A DNA stretch of 64,000 nt from Mesostigma viride (Eukaryota; Streptophyta; Mesostigmatophyceae; Mesostigmatales; Mesostigmataceae): assembly GCA_009746045.1 (NCBI GenBank), contig RPFO01000390.1, positions 148,501 through 212,500 on the forward strand, written 5' to 3'. A program made the position numbers and the translations under genes. The notes beneath the pieces are model-generated. The model searched no databases and had not been told where the DNA came from. It saw only the letters and a list, made by a program, of their open reading frames with translations. This document shows positions 50,300 through 62,700 of this stretch, one piece after another (the first letter of the stretch is position 1; every line of letters starts with the position of its first letter).

Positions 50300-50829
50300 A
50301 CGCGACAATCGTCGTGTTGCTGCAGCAACACGATGTTTTCTGGCATCCGCAGGCTTTTGGTTCCCGCCGCACATTTGAAAGTGCTGTCCTCCGGCTTTTT
50401 GCCTTTGCACCGTGTGCAGTTCTTGGACGTTTGGATTCATGGCATGGCTAACGTGATGACTGACTAGCTAGACCTTTTCAGTGGTTTTCCATTTGCGGGT
50501 ATTTCCTCGTAAATGGTGGGAGATCGATCAACACCCGGCTCGAGCGATCGCAGCAATGGTGCTCACCACTAGACACTCCCGGCCAGTAAGGCTCGAAACA
50601 CACGCCCTGATCAAGCATGCTGTTTCCGGCCCCACCGTCTAGGTCATCTAGTCGCTCTACACGTAAGCCAGCCATAATTTCAATGCACAATTAGGATACA
50701 CATTTCCATCACCATTCATCTTCATTATCCTGAACGACTCGAACACGCGGACAAGATAACGGCAGGCTCGAGCTACCATCATGGTCCGGATTCTCCCGAT
50801 TTCTGGCCTGCGTTGGTTGTCTCCTTGAT
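50300..50829 (+). mobile_element. Reverse-transcriptase family 3' end, 5'-truncated
   Basis: It matches the minus strand of about 33230-32740 over most of its length, including the CACCGTGTGCAGTTCTTGGA segment and the end GGTTGTCTCCTTGAT. No RT coding sequence remains. I could not identify target-site duplications. Confidence 0.7.
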
Positions 50830-51119
50830 GTTGCTGGACCCACCCCCGCCGCCTGCGTGGCGCCCTACTCGGCCGCGGACTACCAAGTCCCCGCCTTGAA
50901 GGAGGGCTGCATTGCCACCAACGGCGTCGATCGTCCACCCCTTAACTGATTGCTTTGGAGAAATTGGACGGCGCCCAACTAAGGGAATTGCTCGCTTGCG
51001 GTCTGACGGGCGGCGGTCGGGGCCGACCACCTTTCGGCCAAGCTGCTAGCTGAAGACCCCTGGCCTGCATGGCGGTGAGGGAGCTTCTGCTGGCACTCTG
51101 CACTCTGCAGCCGTGTTCC

Positions 51120-51315
51120 ATGCTCTGATGAGCCTCCGCCTGCTGAGTGGCAGACGACCATCCGAGTCATGCTATACAAGAAGGGTTCTGCTGCTGACTA
51201 CGGTAACTCTCGGGTACGTGTCTGCCTCCAGAGCGCCGGCGCGCTGAAGGTCTTCATGCGCATGATGCTGGCACAGGCTCCGGCCGCGCTGCGCGCTGGA
51301 CCCACACCTGGGTGA
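51120..51315 (+). pseudogene. Possible non-LTR reverse-transcriptase fragment
   Basis: PPAEWQTTIRVMLYKKGSAA then DYGNSR resembles the entry to a LINE RT domain (W...V.LYKKG...D..NYRP). It runs open to a stop at about 51315, after SAGALKVFMRMMLAQAP. It is short and degraded. Confidence 0.4.
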
Positions 51316-51402
51316 GTCTCAGATCGATGGGTTTCCGTCACGAGTGGCTGTAGCACTGTAATTGCTGTATTTGTCGCGCGCCGACTGGTGGAGGAGGTGC
51401 GT

Positions 51403-52902
51403 CAGTGTTCAATTATACGGCATATTATACGGTATAATACGGTATAATACGCGTTATATGTAAGGTCGAGCGTATAAATTTTATCCGTTTTATACGATTT
51501 GCGTATTTTACGTATAATACGGCGAATAACACGTATCAACGCGCGTATAATGGGGTTTTCGCGCTCATCCGAGGTCCGGCAGCCAGATTTTTCGTGCGGG
51601 AACCAAGGCGGGAAAGCAAGGGAACTTAGAAACACTACGGAAACCATCCACTGGTTGACATTTGGCGACCGTGAGACACAAGGATCTTACAAGCAAGCTA
51701 CACTGTAGCAGATGTACAGCATCACTAGCATGGCAACCCTCCATGCTGTTTAGGTCTCTGCCCTTGCCTCTCGGGCAGCCATGCACCGAATATTGAAGTC
51801 ATACAGAAAACTGACTGGTACGAGAGCATGGCCGCTTTACATTTTAGGCATGATCCTTAGGTCTTGAAAGCTTATTTCCTTGGCCAGGCAGCGTTGGGAT
51901 GTGCGCGGATGTGTCTCGACCTTCTGCTCGATGCGGCAACCTCGTTTCAGCAACCAGGTGGCGACCGTGCATGTGCTAACTGTTGATATAGGCGGGAAAT
52001 GCCCCTACATTTGAACGCGGATAGCTGTTTCACGTTATTCCTTACATGATTTATAAGCGATGACGGCCAGGAAAGGCTCGCAGCTACGTCCATCAGGTGG
52101 GCATGCTGGCTCCGTCAAGAAAGGTAATATGCGGTTTTGATCTGGTACGTGCTATCCAGTTCACGTGTTCATTGTACTGTATCAAGTTGTTGGGTGGATT
52201 GTAAAATAGTCGTAGACCTGTAATGGAGGTTTTCTGCTTGTCTTTTGGTTGCTTTACTGCCTCTACGCATTGTTGGCTTGTGATGGTTGGGGAATACCAC
52301 TACGACATGCAGATTTTGGACCATATTTGTCTGCTATTAGCTTATGCTTCATCGAAAGCAGTGACGTAGTGCTTGGCATTGTTTATAAATATGATAAGCT
52401 TGATAACGCGATGTTTTTTCTTGCTAAAAGCATCTCGAAACAAGTGGTTTTCTGGCCAGATCTAGCCACTATTTCTTGTTTTGCTCGCCAAAGTCAGCCT
52501 TCTTCTTGTGTGCTCCTCATGCATGCAAGAAACATGGAGATGCCCAGGACCTGCTTGCATGGAAGCATAGCCATCTTACTTCTTTTGCTTTTTTCATCTT
52601 TCCATTTCATTTGGCGTTGTTTTTTAGGGTATAATGCATAGGTAATCTAGCTCCTCGGGAACCCCGGTTTACACGTCCAGTGTTCCCAAGCACTGCTGAG
52701 CAGTGGCAACCCATGTATCATGTGTAATTTAGTGTCAGAAACATGTGGACTGCTTGAAATGATATCAAAATGCATGAAACAACCCCCAAAACGATGAAAT
52801 CCAGTATTCGCGTATAATTTCCGGATAATACCGTATTATACCGTATTATCCATTATACGGACCCCGCGCGTATAACCGCGTATTGCGTATAATTGAACTC
52901 TG
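51403..52902. mobile_element. Non-autonomous DNA transposon, about 1.5 kb, with subterminal repeats
   Basis: The left end CAGTGTTCAATTATACG and the right end CGTATAATTGAACTCTG are inverted repeats of 17 bp with one mismatch. Both ends continue into clusters of GTATAATACG-type subterminal motifs (51418-51560 and 52800-52890). The CAGNG terminus suggests hAT, but the flanking 8-mers do not match, so the target duplication is missing or eroded. No transposase reading frame is evident; a 130-codon open frame at 52249-52641 is unlike one. Confidence 0.65.
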
Positions 52903-55154
52903 CCACAGGGCGATTTGTTGCAAGTGGGGACTGGAGAGGCTGTGCAGCTTTGCAGCCAAACCGGTCACGCTGCCACCGAACGGCAGGCAAAGGCCGCGGC
53001 TACCCCGAACCTTAAGTTGGTAGCACAATTCCAAAAGCGTGTCCCACGTCCCGTGAAACAGGACATTCAGCTGGTCACTCGACCTTTCTGTCAAAAATGC
53101 TCGTCGATGGGGAAATCATAAATTAACTGGCTGGGTGGCTCGGCGGGACGACTGCGCTTGGGATCAGGAGAGGCCGAAGGCGAGGCCGAAGAAGGGGCCG
53201 AATGCACCACTAAAGCTCAAGGGATGTGGTACTGCTGCCTTCCAGTCCGGACGGCGGAACTCTAGAGGCGTAGCTTCTTTCTTTGCTTCAAGGCTCAGCG
53301 CTGCCGCTAAGCTGCGCTGCGTCGAGGTGCGTTTGCTCGTCATGATACTGCGTAATAGCTTCGGGAAAATATATCAGCGTGTGCGTCTTAGAAAGACGAA
53401 GCGATTGTGATATTCACGGCCGAGTTTGGTGCCCAAACATGAAAGTTATGAGCTCCGCCGTCAGCCATGGCTACCTCGTGGCTACATTCATACTTCATCA
53501 GGAGAGTAGCATCACTGCATCAGTATAGTACTTTGTGGCATGCATGCCCATGCGCATGACACGCAAGTTCTTACTTAGATTCCATCATTAATTAATTAAT
53601 TTGACTCGTGCTCCCGTTGGGGAGTCACGGAGCATTAACCCCCGAGGGATGGATGGATGGATATTGGATTCCATCATATCCTAGTCCTTCAATGGCGTTG
53701 GATCGCCATGCGTCCAGGCATAGTTATAGTTGTCTCACTTAATATCCTGAACATATACGACTCCACTAGATATCGTGCACGGACAAGATGATGTGGCGCT
53801 GTTGCAAGAATAGTTAAGTCAATCTTGAGCACATAAGATAGTTTTGGTGCACTGCCCAGCCTCGAGCTACCATATGGTCTGGACAGATCAATTCTTCCAG
53901 ATTTCTGGCCCGCCAGCGCCAAGCGTTTATCAATGTTGGGATATGCTCCAGAAATTAGAAAGTGGTTGCCATTTTGCTTTGATCGAACACATTTAATTGG
54001 TCATGCGTCCAGGCATAGTTGTCTCGCTTTACATTTGGTACATTATATCAAAGAGAACCGGCGATGCATTAAATAAATAGAAGTAATTGATCATTCCAGC
54101 ACGCGACAAAGCATGCTCAAATTGAACACTAGAATATCCGGCCTAGGGGCGATGCCAAAAATTATGGTAACTACATAATCGACCACGATCAGACTTGGCG
54201 GAGCCTTTGTCTCGGAGAACTCCTCATTCTCAATCTAAAGTCATAAAATATTACACCCTGGTCGATATCGCGGGTGCTCCAGATGACGAAGCTTAAGGCC
54301 ACTGCAAATGCAAACAGAGACCTCTCTACCGCGGCTTACTGTAGCAGCCTACAACACATGTAATGGTGCGCACATGGCAAGCACCAGCCGTGCTCAAGCT
54401 GTGTACACGGGTATATAAGCAAGCCTATTGGCTTCCCTTATCAGGCTATCCGGAGCGTTTGTTTGTCTCCTTGTCAAGCCGAGCCCCGCGGGCAGACCGG
54501 CGCAGCAAGCAGGTACTCCCCACCAGCCGTCACCAGGCCTTGCCGGTAAGCACTGGCGCAGCCAAACTGTGCATGCCATATTCCCCCAAGCACCAATTCT
54601 TCCACGAAGTTGGGGATGAACTTCTTTCCGAAAGGGGAACCCACGCCATGGCATCCTTCCCACCCAGTGGTAAAGCTTGCAGCTGTGGCGTGTTTGCTGA
54701 GCAACTTCCCAGCCTAATAGCCTCTGCTTACCAGAGAGCGCAGCCAAAAGGGAGTCGCAATGAGTCCAGCCAGATGCCAGTGGAAACTATGCCACCAAGC
54801 CATGCAGATGCCAGCCATGCTCGCTGACAGGTCCCTACCCGAGTGTCCAGCAAGCCTTGTCACAACAAGCGTAGATGCCTTCACATCAAGGCGTCCCGAG
54901 ACACCAGGCATCGGGCTGGACATCCAGCGATCTGCACCAAACGCGGCCTTTCCGGGGATCCCCCCGCAGGCATACATCTCAAACCATCTGCTGGCCAGGA
55001 CCAGGCACCGCCGAAAGGGGAGCCCAAGCCACCTGGGGTCCACAATCTCCACAGGGGACAAAAAAAGGCGTGCCCTGTAAAGAAGTAACTCAACAACAAA
55101 AAAAAAGACCTCATATTCTGTCACCCGTCACGCACCGACGACTGTCAATCCCCC
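52903..55154. other. Intergenic region with repeat debris
   Basis: No supported gene. It contains the short element at 53589-53666, a diverged piece of the RT-family 3' UTR (about 53690-53920) and CATGCGTCCAGGCATAGTTG copies. At 54360-55080 both strands are open for over 100 codons with an internal imperfect duplication (CCGAAAGGGGARCCCA near 54630 and 55010). I see no family resemblance there. Confidence 0.45.
53589..53666 (-). mobile_element. Short SINE-like element, 78 bp, with 11-bp target duplication
   Basis: GATTCCATCAT lies at 53578-53588 and 53667-53677. The insert has the same TTAA-type tail, CTCCC-GTTG-GGGAG hairpin and GGAT repeats as the insertion at 48276-48403, in the same orientation. 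Confidence 0.85.
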
Positions 55155-58100
55155 TCACGTGTCCGACAAGCTCGGGTGCTGCTGGACAGGTGGCAGCTCC
55201 CCACGCGCCGCCAGGCTCGACATGGCCTCCTCTGGGGTGAGCCGGACAGGCGCCGGCGGCGTCGGGACGTCGTCCTCGATCTCGCCCGGTGCCGTCCGCT
55301 CCTGTCCCGCCATTGGCAGCGGGAGCGGCCTGTACTTGGAGAAGGAAGACCGCTTGGTAGGGACCGTCTTCCCCAACCCGCCCGACGGCGCGCCTTCCTC
55401 GACTGCGCCCGGCGAGAGTGGCGGCGTAAAGGGGCCGGTCTCGGCCTCGATCCTACTCGGGGAGAGCGGGAGCGGGACCGTGATGAGCTCGGGCACCGGC
55501 GCAGGGACCCTGGTCGGGCTCGCGGGACTGACGGGCTCCTGCGGCGGGAGCGCCGAGACGTCAATCTTGGGCACCGACGGCTCCCGCGAGGGCTTGATCT
55601 TGCGGTTCTCGAACAAGTGCTTGAACATGCCGCGGCCCTTGGGTTTCTCGGTCACGGCTGCAGCGGCCCCGCCAGCCTTTGCGGCGAATCCCTCGCTCCC
55701 ATCAGGCCCTCGCTGGCCCGTGACCAGCATGCTGCGGCGGCCGGATCCGGCCTTGGCCCCGCCCTCATCGGCCAGCAGACCCTTGGAGGTGACGGCGTCC
55801 TGTCGGCCCGCACGGCAGCAGCAGTAGGCGGCGATGGCGATCGCCCCCAGGAGAGGCACACCGATAAGGACGACGATGACGGCGATCTTCCAGCCGTCAA
55901 ACCCGTCGTCGTTGTCGCCGTCAGTCCCTGGGATGCCTTGGATCTCGGTCACGCCACTCTCGAGCACGCGGAGCCCGCCAAGCTGGAGCGCGCGCGTGAG
56001 CGCGCCACTTGTCACCGCGGTGTCGAGTGCGCTCGCCGTCGCTCGCTCGTTGCCCTGGAGCACCGCCATGCGCACGGCGACTTGGATCGCGACGACTTGG
56101 ATGGGGGCAGGGGGGGAGGGGGGTGGCGGCGGGGGTGGCCCCGGGGAGGTGGGGATGGGTTTAAGGGTGGCGGAGGGGGGGGAGGGGCCGGGGGTGGTGG
56201 GGATGGGTTTGAGGGGGGTTCCGGTGGGGGTGGCCCTGGGGGTGGTGGGGATGGGTTTGTGGGTGGGGAAGGTGGGGTTGGTGGCGAGGGGGGGGAAGGG
56301 GGGGAGGGAGGCGGAGGGCTGGGTGCGGGGGGGGATGAAGGTGGAGGCGGGGATGGTGGCGGTGGGGACGGTGGTGGCGGGGATGGTGGCGGTGGGGATG
56401 GGGGTGGGGGTGATGGTTGTGGTGGGGATGGTGGCAGGGAGGGTTGAGGGGGTGATGGTGGTGATGGCGGTGATGGTGGTGGTGGGAAGGCGGGAGGAGA
56501 GGGCGGCGGTGGTGTCAAGGGAGATGCTGGCGGTGGGGGTAGTGGCGTTTCCGGTTGTGGTGGCAACAGTGGCGGGGATGGTGGCGGTGACGGTGGCGGG
56601 GCCAGCGGCGATGCTGGCGATGGTGGCGATGGTGGCGGGGATAGTGGCGACGATGGTGGCGGGGATACTGGCGATGCTGGTGGTGACGGAGACCCTGGTG
56701 GTGGCGATGGTGGCGGGGATAGTGGCGACGATGGTGGCGGGGATAATGGCGATGATGGCGGTGACGGAGACCCTGGTGGCGACGATGGTGGCGGGGATAG
56801 TGGCGACGATGGTGGCGGGGATAGTGGCGGCGATGGTGGCGGGGATAATGGTGATGCTGGCGGTGACGGAGGCCCTGGTGGTGGCAATGGTGACGCTGGC
56901 GGTGGGGATAGTGGCGACGATGGTGGCGGTGGGCTGTCTTGCAGCAAACGCCGGGTGGATCCCTGAGAAAGCGCTTCTGGCACCCGCAGCAGCCGCCGGG
57001 AGGCAGCAATGGGTGGTGGCGGCGGTGCAAACGCACCCACAAGTGTCACATTCTCGATCAGGGCGCCCGCATCGCCGACACCTGGCAGCGCGGCGACGGA
57101 CTGCGCAACGAGGTCGGCCGTCTCTTGTGTGAACGGGAGCAGGTCCTGCACCTCACCGCTGATTAGCAGGCGCGCCACCAGGGTGGTGTAGATGATAGGG
57201 GGGGGAGGGGGGGCTCGGAGGAGGGCTGGGGGGGGGAGGTGTAGGGGGCGAGGGAGGCGTGGGGGGTGGGGGCGCTGGTGGTGGCGTGGGTGGCAGGGGG
57301 GGGATGGGGGCGGTGATGGGGGCGATGGTGGTGGTGGTGGTGGTGGTGGTGGTGGCGGTGGTGGTGGTGGAGGCGGTGGCGGTGGCGGCGGTGGGGGAGG
57401 GGGGGGGCGTGGAGGTGGGGGGATGGCGGAGGGGGGCTGGGGGGGGGGGTACCGATGGTGTCTTGGGAGGCGGAGGAGGTGGTTTTCCAGGGGGTGGAGG
57501 TGGGGGTGGAGTGGGAGGCGGTGGGGGAGGCAGTGGCGGGGTGGGGGTGGGGGCGGTGGGGGAGGGGGGGGCGAGGGTGGCTCTGGAGGAGGGGGAGGGG
57601 CAGGTGGGGGTGGTGGTGGGCCAGGTGGAGGGGGGGGGCAGGTGGGGGCGGTGGGGGCCAGGAGGAGGGGGAGGGGCAGGTGGGGGCGGTGGGGGGCCAG
57701 GCGGTGGGGGGGGGCCAGGTGGGGGTGGTGGGGGAGGAGGCGGAGGGGGGGGTGAAGGTGGGTTGGGTGGGGGAGGAGGGGGCAATGGCGGTGACGGAGG
57801 GGGTGGGGGTGGGGGTGGAGGCGAAGGAGGTGGTGGGTTGGGGGGCGGGGGAGGTGGGGGCCCAGGTGGAAGTGGAGGGGTAGGAGGTGGTGGTGGCGGT
57901 GGTGGGGATGGCGGCGGTGGCGGTGGCGGCAGGGCTGGTGGGGGTGGCACGGGGGATGGTGGCACTGGGGGTGGCATCTGGGGGGGAGGGGAAGGTGGGA
58001 CAGGGGGTGAGGGAGGTGGGGAGGGTGGAGCCGGTGGCGGTGGGCTATCGGGAGACCGTGGTGGTGGAGGCGGCGTGTGAGGAGGTGGCGAGGGCAGGGA

Positions 58101-58604
58101 TGGCGGTGACAGTGGTCCTCGTGGAGGTGGCGATGGAGAGACTGGAAGCGCGGGAGAAGATGGAGGTGGCGACGACGGTGTAGCCGGTGGCGAGGACGGT
58201 GTAGCCGGTGGCGACGACGGTGTAGCCGGTGGCGAGGACGGTGTAGCCGGTGGCGACGACGGTGTAGCCGGTGGCGAGGACGGTGTAGCCGGTGGCGACG
58301 TTGGAGGCGTCGTCGGAGGTGGCGGTTGCGCTGGCGGCGGCGTTGCCGGCGATGCCGGCGGCGGGGGCACTTGCTGCAGCCGCCTTCCTGTATGGCTATG
58401 GAGTTCTTCTTCTTCGAACTGTACTATACGCTTGTTATCCGACGCTGCAGCAGGGAAGCCTTGCCCGACGTCTTGTGCGCCCATGGCCGCCCAGGTTGTC
58501 CCGTCCATCAGTGTCCATGCGCTCGGCAGTAGCAGAAGGGCGTTCAGTATTACGAAGAAAGGCAGGATAGAATAACTGGGGGTAATCCTGCGACGAAACT
58601 TCAT
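55155..58604 (-). CDS. Type I membrane hydroxyproline-rich glycoprotein, with two apparent frameshifts
   Basis: Three overlapping minus-strand frames form one gene. 58604-57153: a signal peptide (YSILPFFVILNALLLL), RRLQQ, a PPATPSS repeat, then a long (Ser)Pro-n region. 57178-56012: a globular segment LLISGEVQDLLPFTQETADL followed by RRLLQ and a second Pro-rich stretch. 56075-55155: a segment with RMAVLQGNERATASALDTA, a transmembrane helix (WKIAVIVVLIGVPLLGAIAI, about 55815-55889), CCC, and a Pro/Ser-rich cytoplasmic tail of about 220 residues. The frame changes fall in G-runs near 57196-57211 and 56103-56126, so sequencing slippage or real inactivation are both possible. Likely a cell-surface or wall-linked sensor-type protein; no enzyme domain is seen. 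Confidence 0.75.
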
Positions 58605-59789
58605 TGTATAATGTTTCTTATGCCATGTGAAGGCTGCAGTGGCTCACCGCGGCAGAACAATGTGCCGAACCTACTCCCCGGGCCACAATGGGGGTAGCAA
58701 ACTGGTTGGAGAAGCCAGGACAATCGCTCCCAGCGCTGCAACAACTCGGCTCTTGCAGAGCAGAGACGGGCAGTCAAAACCGGCAGACTTTTAATGCAGT
58801 GCGCGCGCAAAAAGTGGTGCACTCCGCTAGGTCGCTTGCAGTGGTGTGCTCGCGATTGCCAAAAATTTGACGAGGGTGGAACGTGGAACTCGATCAGTTT
58901 ACGTCATCTGGAGGCGCGCCAGCTAATGTACTGCACGTGGGCGGGCAAATATAATTTTGCGTCCGCGCGAAAGTCCGCGGGCAATCTATTTTAGGCATAT
59001 TTTGTATTTTTTGCCCGGCGCATTGGCGCGAGGAACTTGGCCGCCTACGGACAGTGATGTCACCGAGGTGCGCGTATCAAGAATCGGGATTTTGCCAGGA
59101 TGCTCCAGGTGTTTCGTCTGATATTGCTCCACCCGGGTAAAGCAAGATACTGTGCTGGGTAGTTGTGTAAACGTAATTTCGGTGGGTCAGTCAACCGGCG
59201 TGGAAATACTGAACTGAGCTGAACGCTCGCGTCAACGGAGATTTGACGGCGCTATCACGGCCACGATATCTGAGATGTCTGACAAGATTCCAAATTGCAT
59301 TTTTGAAGGGGCGCATTGCCGCGTTCGCGCCACCCCTATGCAGCCCGTGGCACCTTTATTTTTGGAAATATGTCTCATCTATAAAAAGTTTGCGGCCATG
59401 TTTGGATATTTTGGCTCAATTCCTGCTCCCTGGATATTTCATCGATATTTGATACAAGAACCATAGGGAACCGCAAGTACTCGTTAGTATCCAAGATCTT
59501 GATTCGATAGTGGAAGGGGGCAAGGGGCTGACGCAGTTGACACAGTGAGCCCCTGCATTTCCCTGCGCACTTTAAGTTAAGTGCGCAGCGAACGGCCTGC
59601 GCCATGACCTGCGACTTGCGACTTGCGACTGCCCCGCCTAACGCGACGTTTTGCCGGCTCGACGTTTTTGTCATCAGCATGAACCATAATGCGGATAAAC
59701 CGCCGGTTTAAACAATTAAATCTGCAATTCTCTCGCCGGTTAAGTTGCACGTCACAAGCCTGCTTATCTGGTAGCCCAATTCATTTATC
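58605..59789. other. Divergent intergenic region between the HRGP gene and RAF1
   Basis: No gene or repeat recognised. Both flanking genes are transcribed away from it, so it should contain both promoters; no clear TATA element was identified. Confidence 0.5.
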
Positions 59790-62700
59790 ATGTGCGCCCT
59801 AGCCGCCCACAGAGTAGATGCCGCCTTACTCTGCTCGCATTTCAGAAGAGGCGACGTTGCTTTCAACGTGAGTCGCGACGGCCTCGCAGCTCGGCCTGGC
59901 GGTGCAGGACAGCGGAAAACATGGCGATTCTCGCCCCAATGCATCATCTTGCCGGGTGGGGGCTATTCATCGGGGACTAATGCCGGGAAAGGAGGAAACA
60001 AGCCCCGGAAGCTTATCTTGCCCGACGAGGAGCCGGCCAGCACAAGCCGTGGCGGTGTCATCAGTGCGCCTACTGCGAGGCAAACCTATCGTCCTCCTCC
60101 TGGGTTTATGGATGAAGCATCAGGTATCACCGCATCCGCCTGCCGTCCTTTCACAAATTTTGTATCTACAGTTCCAAATGATGGTCCAATCTGCAGTCAT
60201 CGATTTCAATCCGATTACAGTCGCTGGTGCGTACTGTATCACAGTTTGCCGCTAACATGTACTACGTAACTTCTTGCACTTCGTCATGAAAAAAGTACTA
60301 TTGAATTTAATGGCTCTAGGCCAGTATGTATGGTATCCAAGTTTAGCCAGTTCGAAGCAGCTGAATGGATTTTGCCCCTCCTCAAGCCTTGTGCATGCCA
60401 GGAACCGCGCATAGGCTAGACTGCGAGCATGTGCTAGTCTGCATGCCTTGCTTGAGCACTTCCCACAACATTAGCTTTCGGATTGTGACCGGAGGCCTTT
60501 GACGTGTTAGAGCTGCCTGGCAAGCTACAGAGGGCTATTTGCATTGGAAATCGCTCGTGAAATGTGCCCCGTGTTCAAATCTTTCTGCGACCTGGAGGCG
60601 AATTCCTGTCAGCGACCCACTTGCAACCCTGGTGAGCACACTACTCTAGCATCTGGGGGGGCATTGCCACCCACGAGCACTGCCGATTACTGTCGTGGGT
60701 AGCAATGACCCCTGTTGTGCAGGCGACATATTATTGAAAACAACATAAACACGCGTATTCTTTCTTGAAAACGTATTTAGTAATCTGTTCCCCCAGCCTT
60801 TGTCTGCGAGGTGGCGAAATGGGCTAATAACCAGCGGGGTTGCATGCCCTAGTAATGGATTGTCCCGTGGGACTGGTAACCATGCACGTCCAGAAATGTC
60901 TTGCAGTCATGCTGTAGGGCTGCCCCCCTAAAGGATGTTGACATCCTCTGGAGGCATGGATGTGCTGCGACGACTGGGTTAGCTGCTAACTGCCACCAGC
61001 ACGCCGACTGCCACTTCCCTGCGGTTACTAGCAGGCTGGCCCTTGCCTCTTGCTGCCTCTTCCCCCACGCTGTTCTTGCCATCCGGACCCCTCCCGTCCC
61101 TGCTCTCGTCGCCATGCTGACTCTGTCCCCGCCCCGCACGCTGCCATCACCATGCTAACTTGCTCCGCACGCTGCCATCGCCATGTTCACTTGCACCGTA
61201 CGCTGCCGATGGTGACAGTTGCACCTCGATGGCCAAGGGCATGCCACCCCATGGAGCCTATCACCCCACGCTGACCCCTGCCCACATGCCGTCCAACACA
61301 CATGTAGTTGGGTACCAAATCAGTTTGGTACCAAATTTAAATTCTCGTGCGCCCACGCATGATCGTCCCCTCGGCACACACGTGCGCGCTCGCACACACA
61401 GACACACACACACACAGACACACACACACAAACAAACAAACAAACAAACAAACAAAGCCCAGGCCCGCTCCCAGTTACCCGCCCAAACGCACGCCCCTCC
61501 CACCCACTCATGACCCGACATAGCGCCCGCTTACATGCCCACCCACGAACCCCTCTTCCACCTGGCTGAGCCTGCCTATCGCTTGACGCTGCCCATGGCT
61601 TGATGCTGCCGATTGCTCCATGCTGCCACCCGTCACGTACACACAGACCTTGCGGACGACCTGGTGACGGAGACGGTGGAGGAGCAGCTGGCCATTCTGA
61701 CCAACCGCTCCGGCCTGTGGCACGAGTACGCAAAGTTCATCAGTGGGCTTGAGCGCGAGGGCATCGACGCGTCCATCATCGATGAGGTCTCGGGGATCAC
61801 GCCTGTGGAGCAGAACCAGATCAAGGTCGCTTCGCAGGTGGGTTGCGGGGCAGCGAGGGACGGGGGAAAATGGGAGGGGGACCACAAACAGGTTGCCTCG
61901 CATGCGGGTTGAGATGGGGCGGAGGGGGACCACAAACAGGTTGCCTCGCATGCGGGTTGAGATGGGGCGGAGGGGGACCACAAACAGGTTGCCTCGCATG
62001 CGGGTTGAGATGGGGCGGAGGGGAAGCACAAACAGGTTGCCTCGCATGCGGGTTGAGATGGGGCGGAGGGGGACCACAAACAGGTTGCCTTGCGTGCGGG
62101 TTCCATCGGGATGGGGCGGAGGGGGTGGGCGGAGCGGAGCCAAATCAAGGTCGCATGGCAGGTCTGGGGGGGCGGTGGGGGTGGGGTGGGGGTGAGGGTT
62201 GATGTTTGCGGTCAGGGCATGTGGCTTGGGGTAGGGGTTCAGATGTTTACCAAATTCACGTTCTGAAATTAGGGTCTCCTTCCCACATCCCTGCTCGTGC
62301 TGGCCTTTGCAAAAGTTGGGATCTCGTGGTTTTCTTGCGTTCCCTAAGGAAGTTGGAGAAAGCTCAACCACCAGTTGAACTGTAACCAGCTGTGTTACAC
62401 GCTCAAGCTGGTCTCTTTACTAGCCCCTCACACAAGCACCTATTCTTGTTGCTGTGGTGATTGCTCTGCCTTGCGAGGTGTGCCGCACGCTCAAACCGTT
62501 GCCAGATCTAGGCACTAACAAACCAATGTGTTTTCTACACCCCCTACCTCAGGTGTACCGCACGCTCAAGCTGGTGTCCAAGCTGACCGATTCGCAGCTG
62601 GCCTACTTTGACAACGAGAGCGGGCACGCCATCCTCTACGCGCTGCGCATTCTCGGCGTGGCGCAGCGGCGCGACGCGGCCGTGTACATCGTGGAGAACA

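Noticed and set aside
52249-52641. 130-codon open frame within the DNA transposon
   Set aside because: Cys- and Leu-rich without transposase (DDE/hATC) motifs; judged non-coding.
57192-58080. Gly-rich plus-strand open frames
   Set aside because: They are the antisense of the Pro-rich HRGP, which has a signal peptide, conserved logic and a transmembrane helix on the minus strand.
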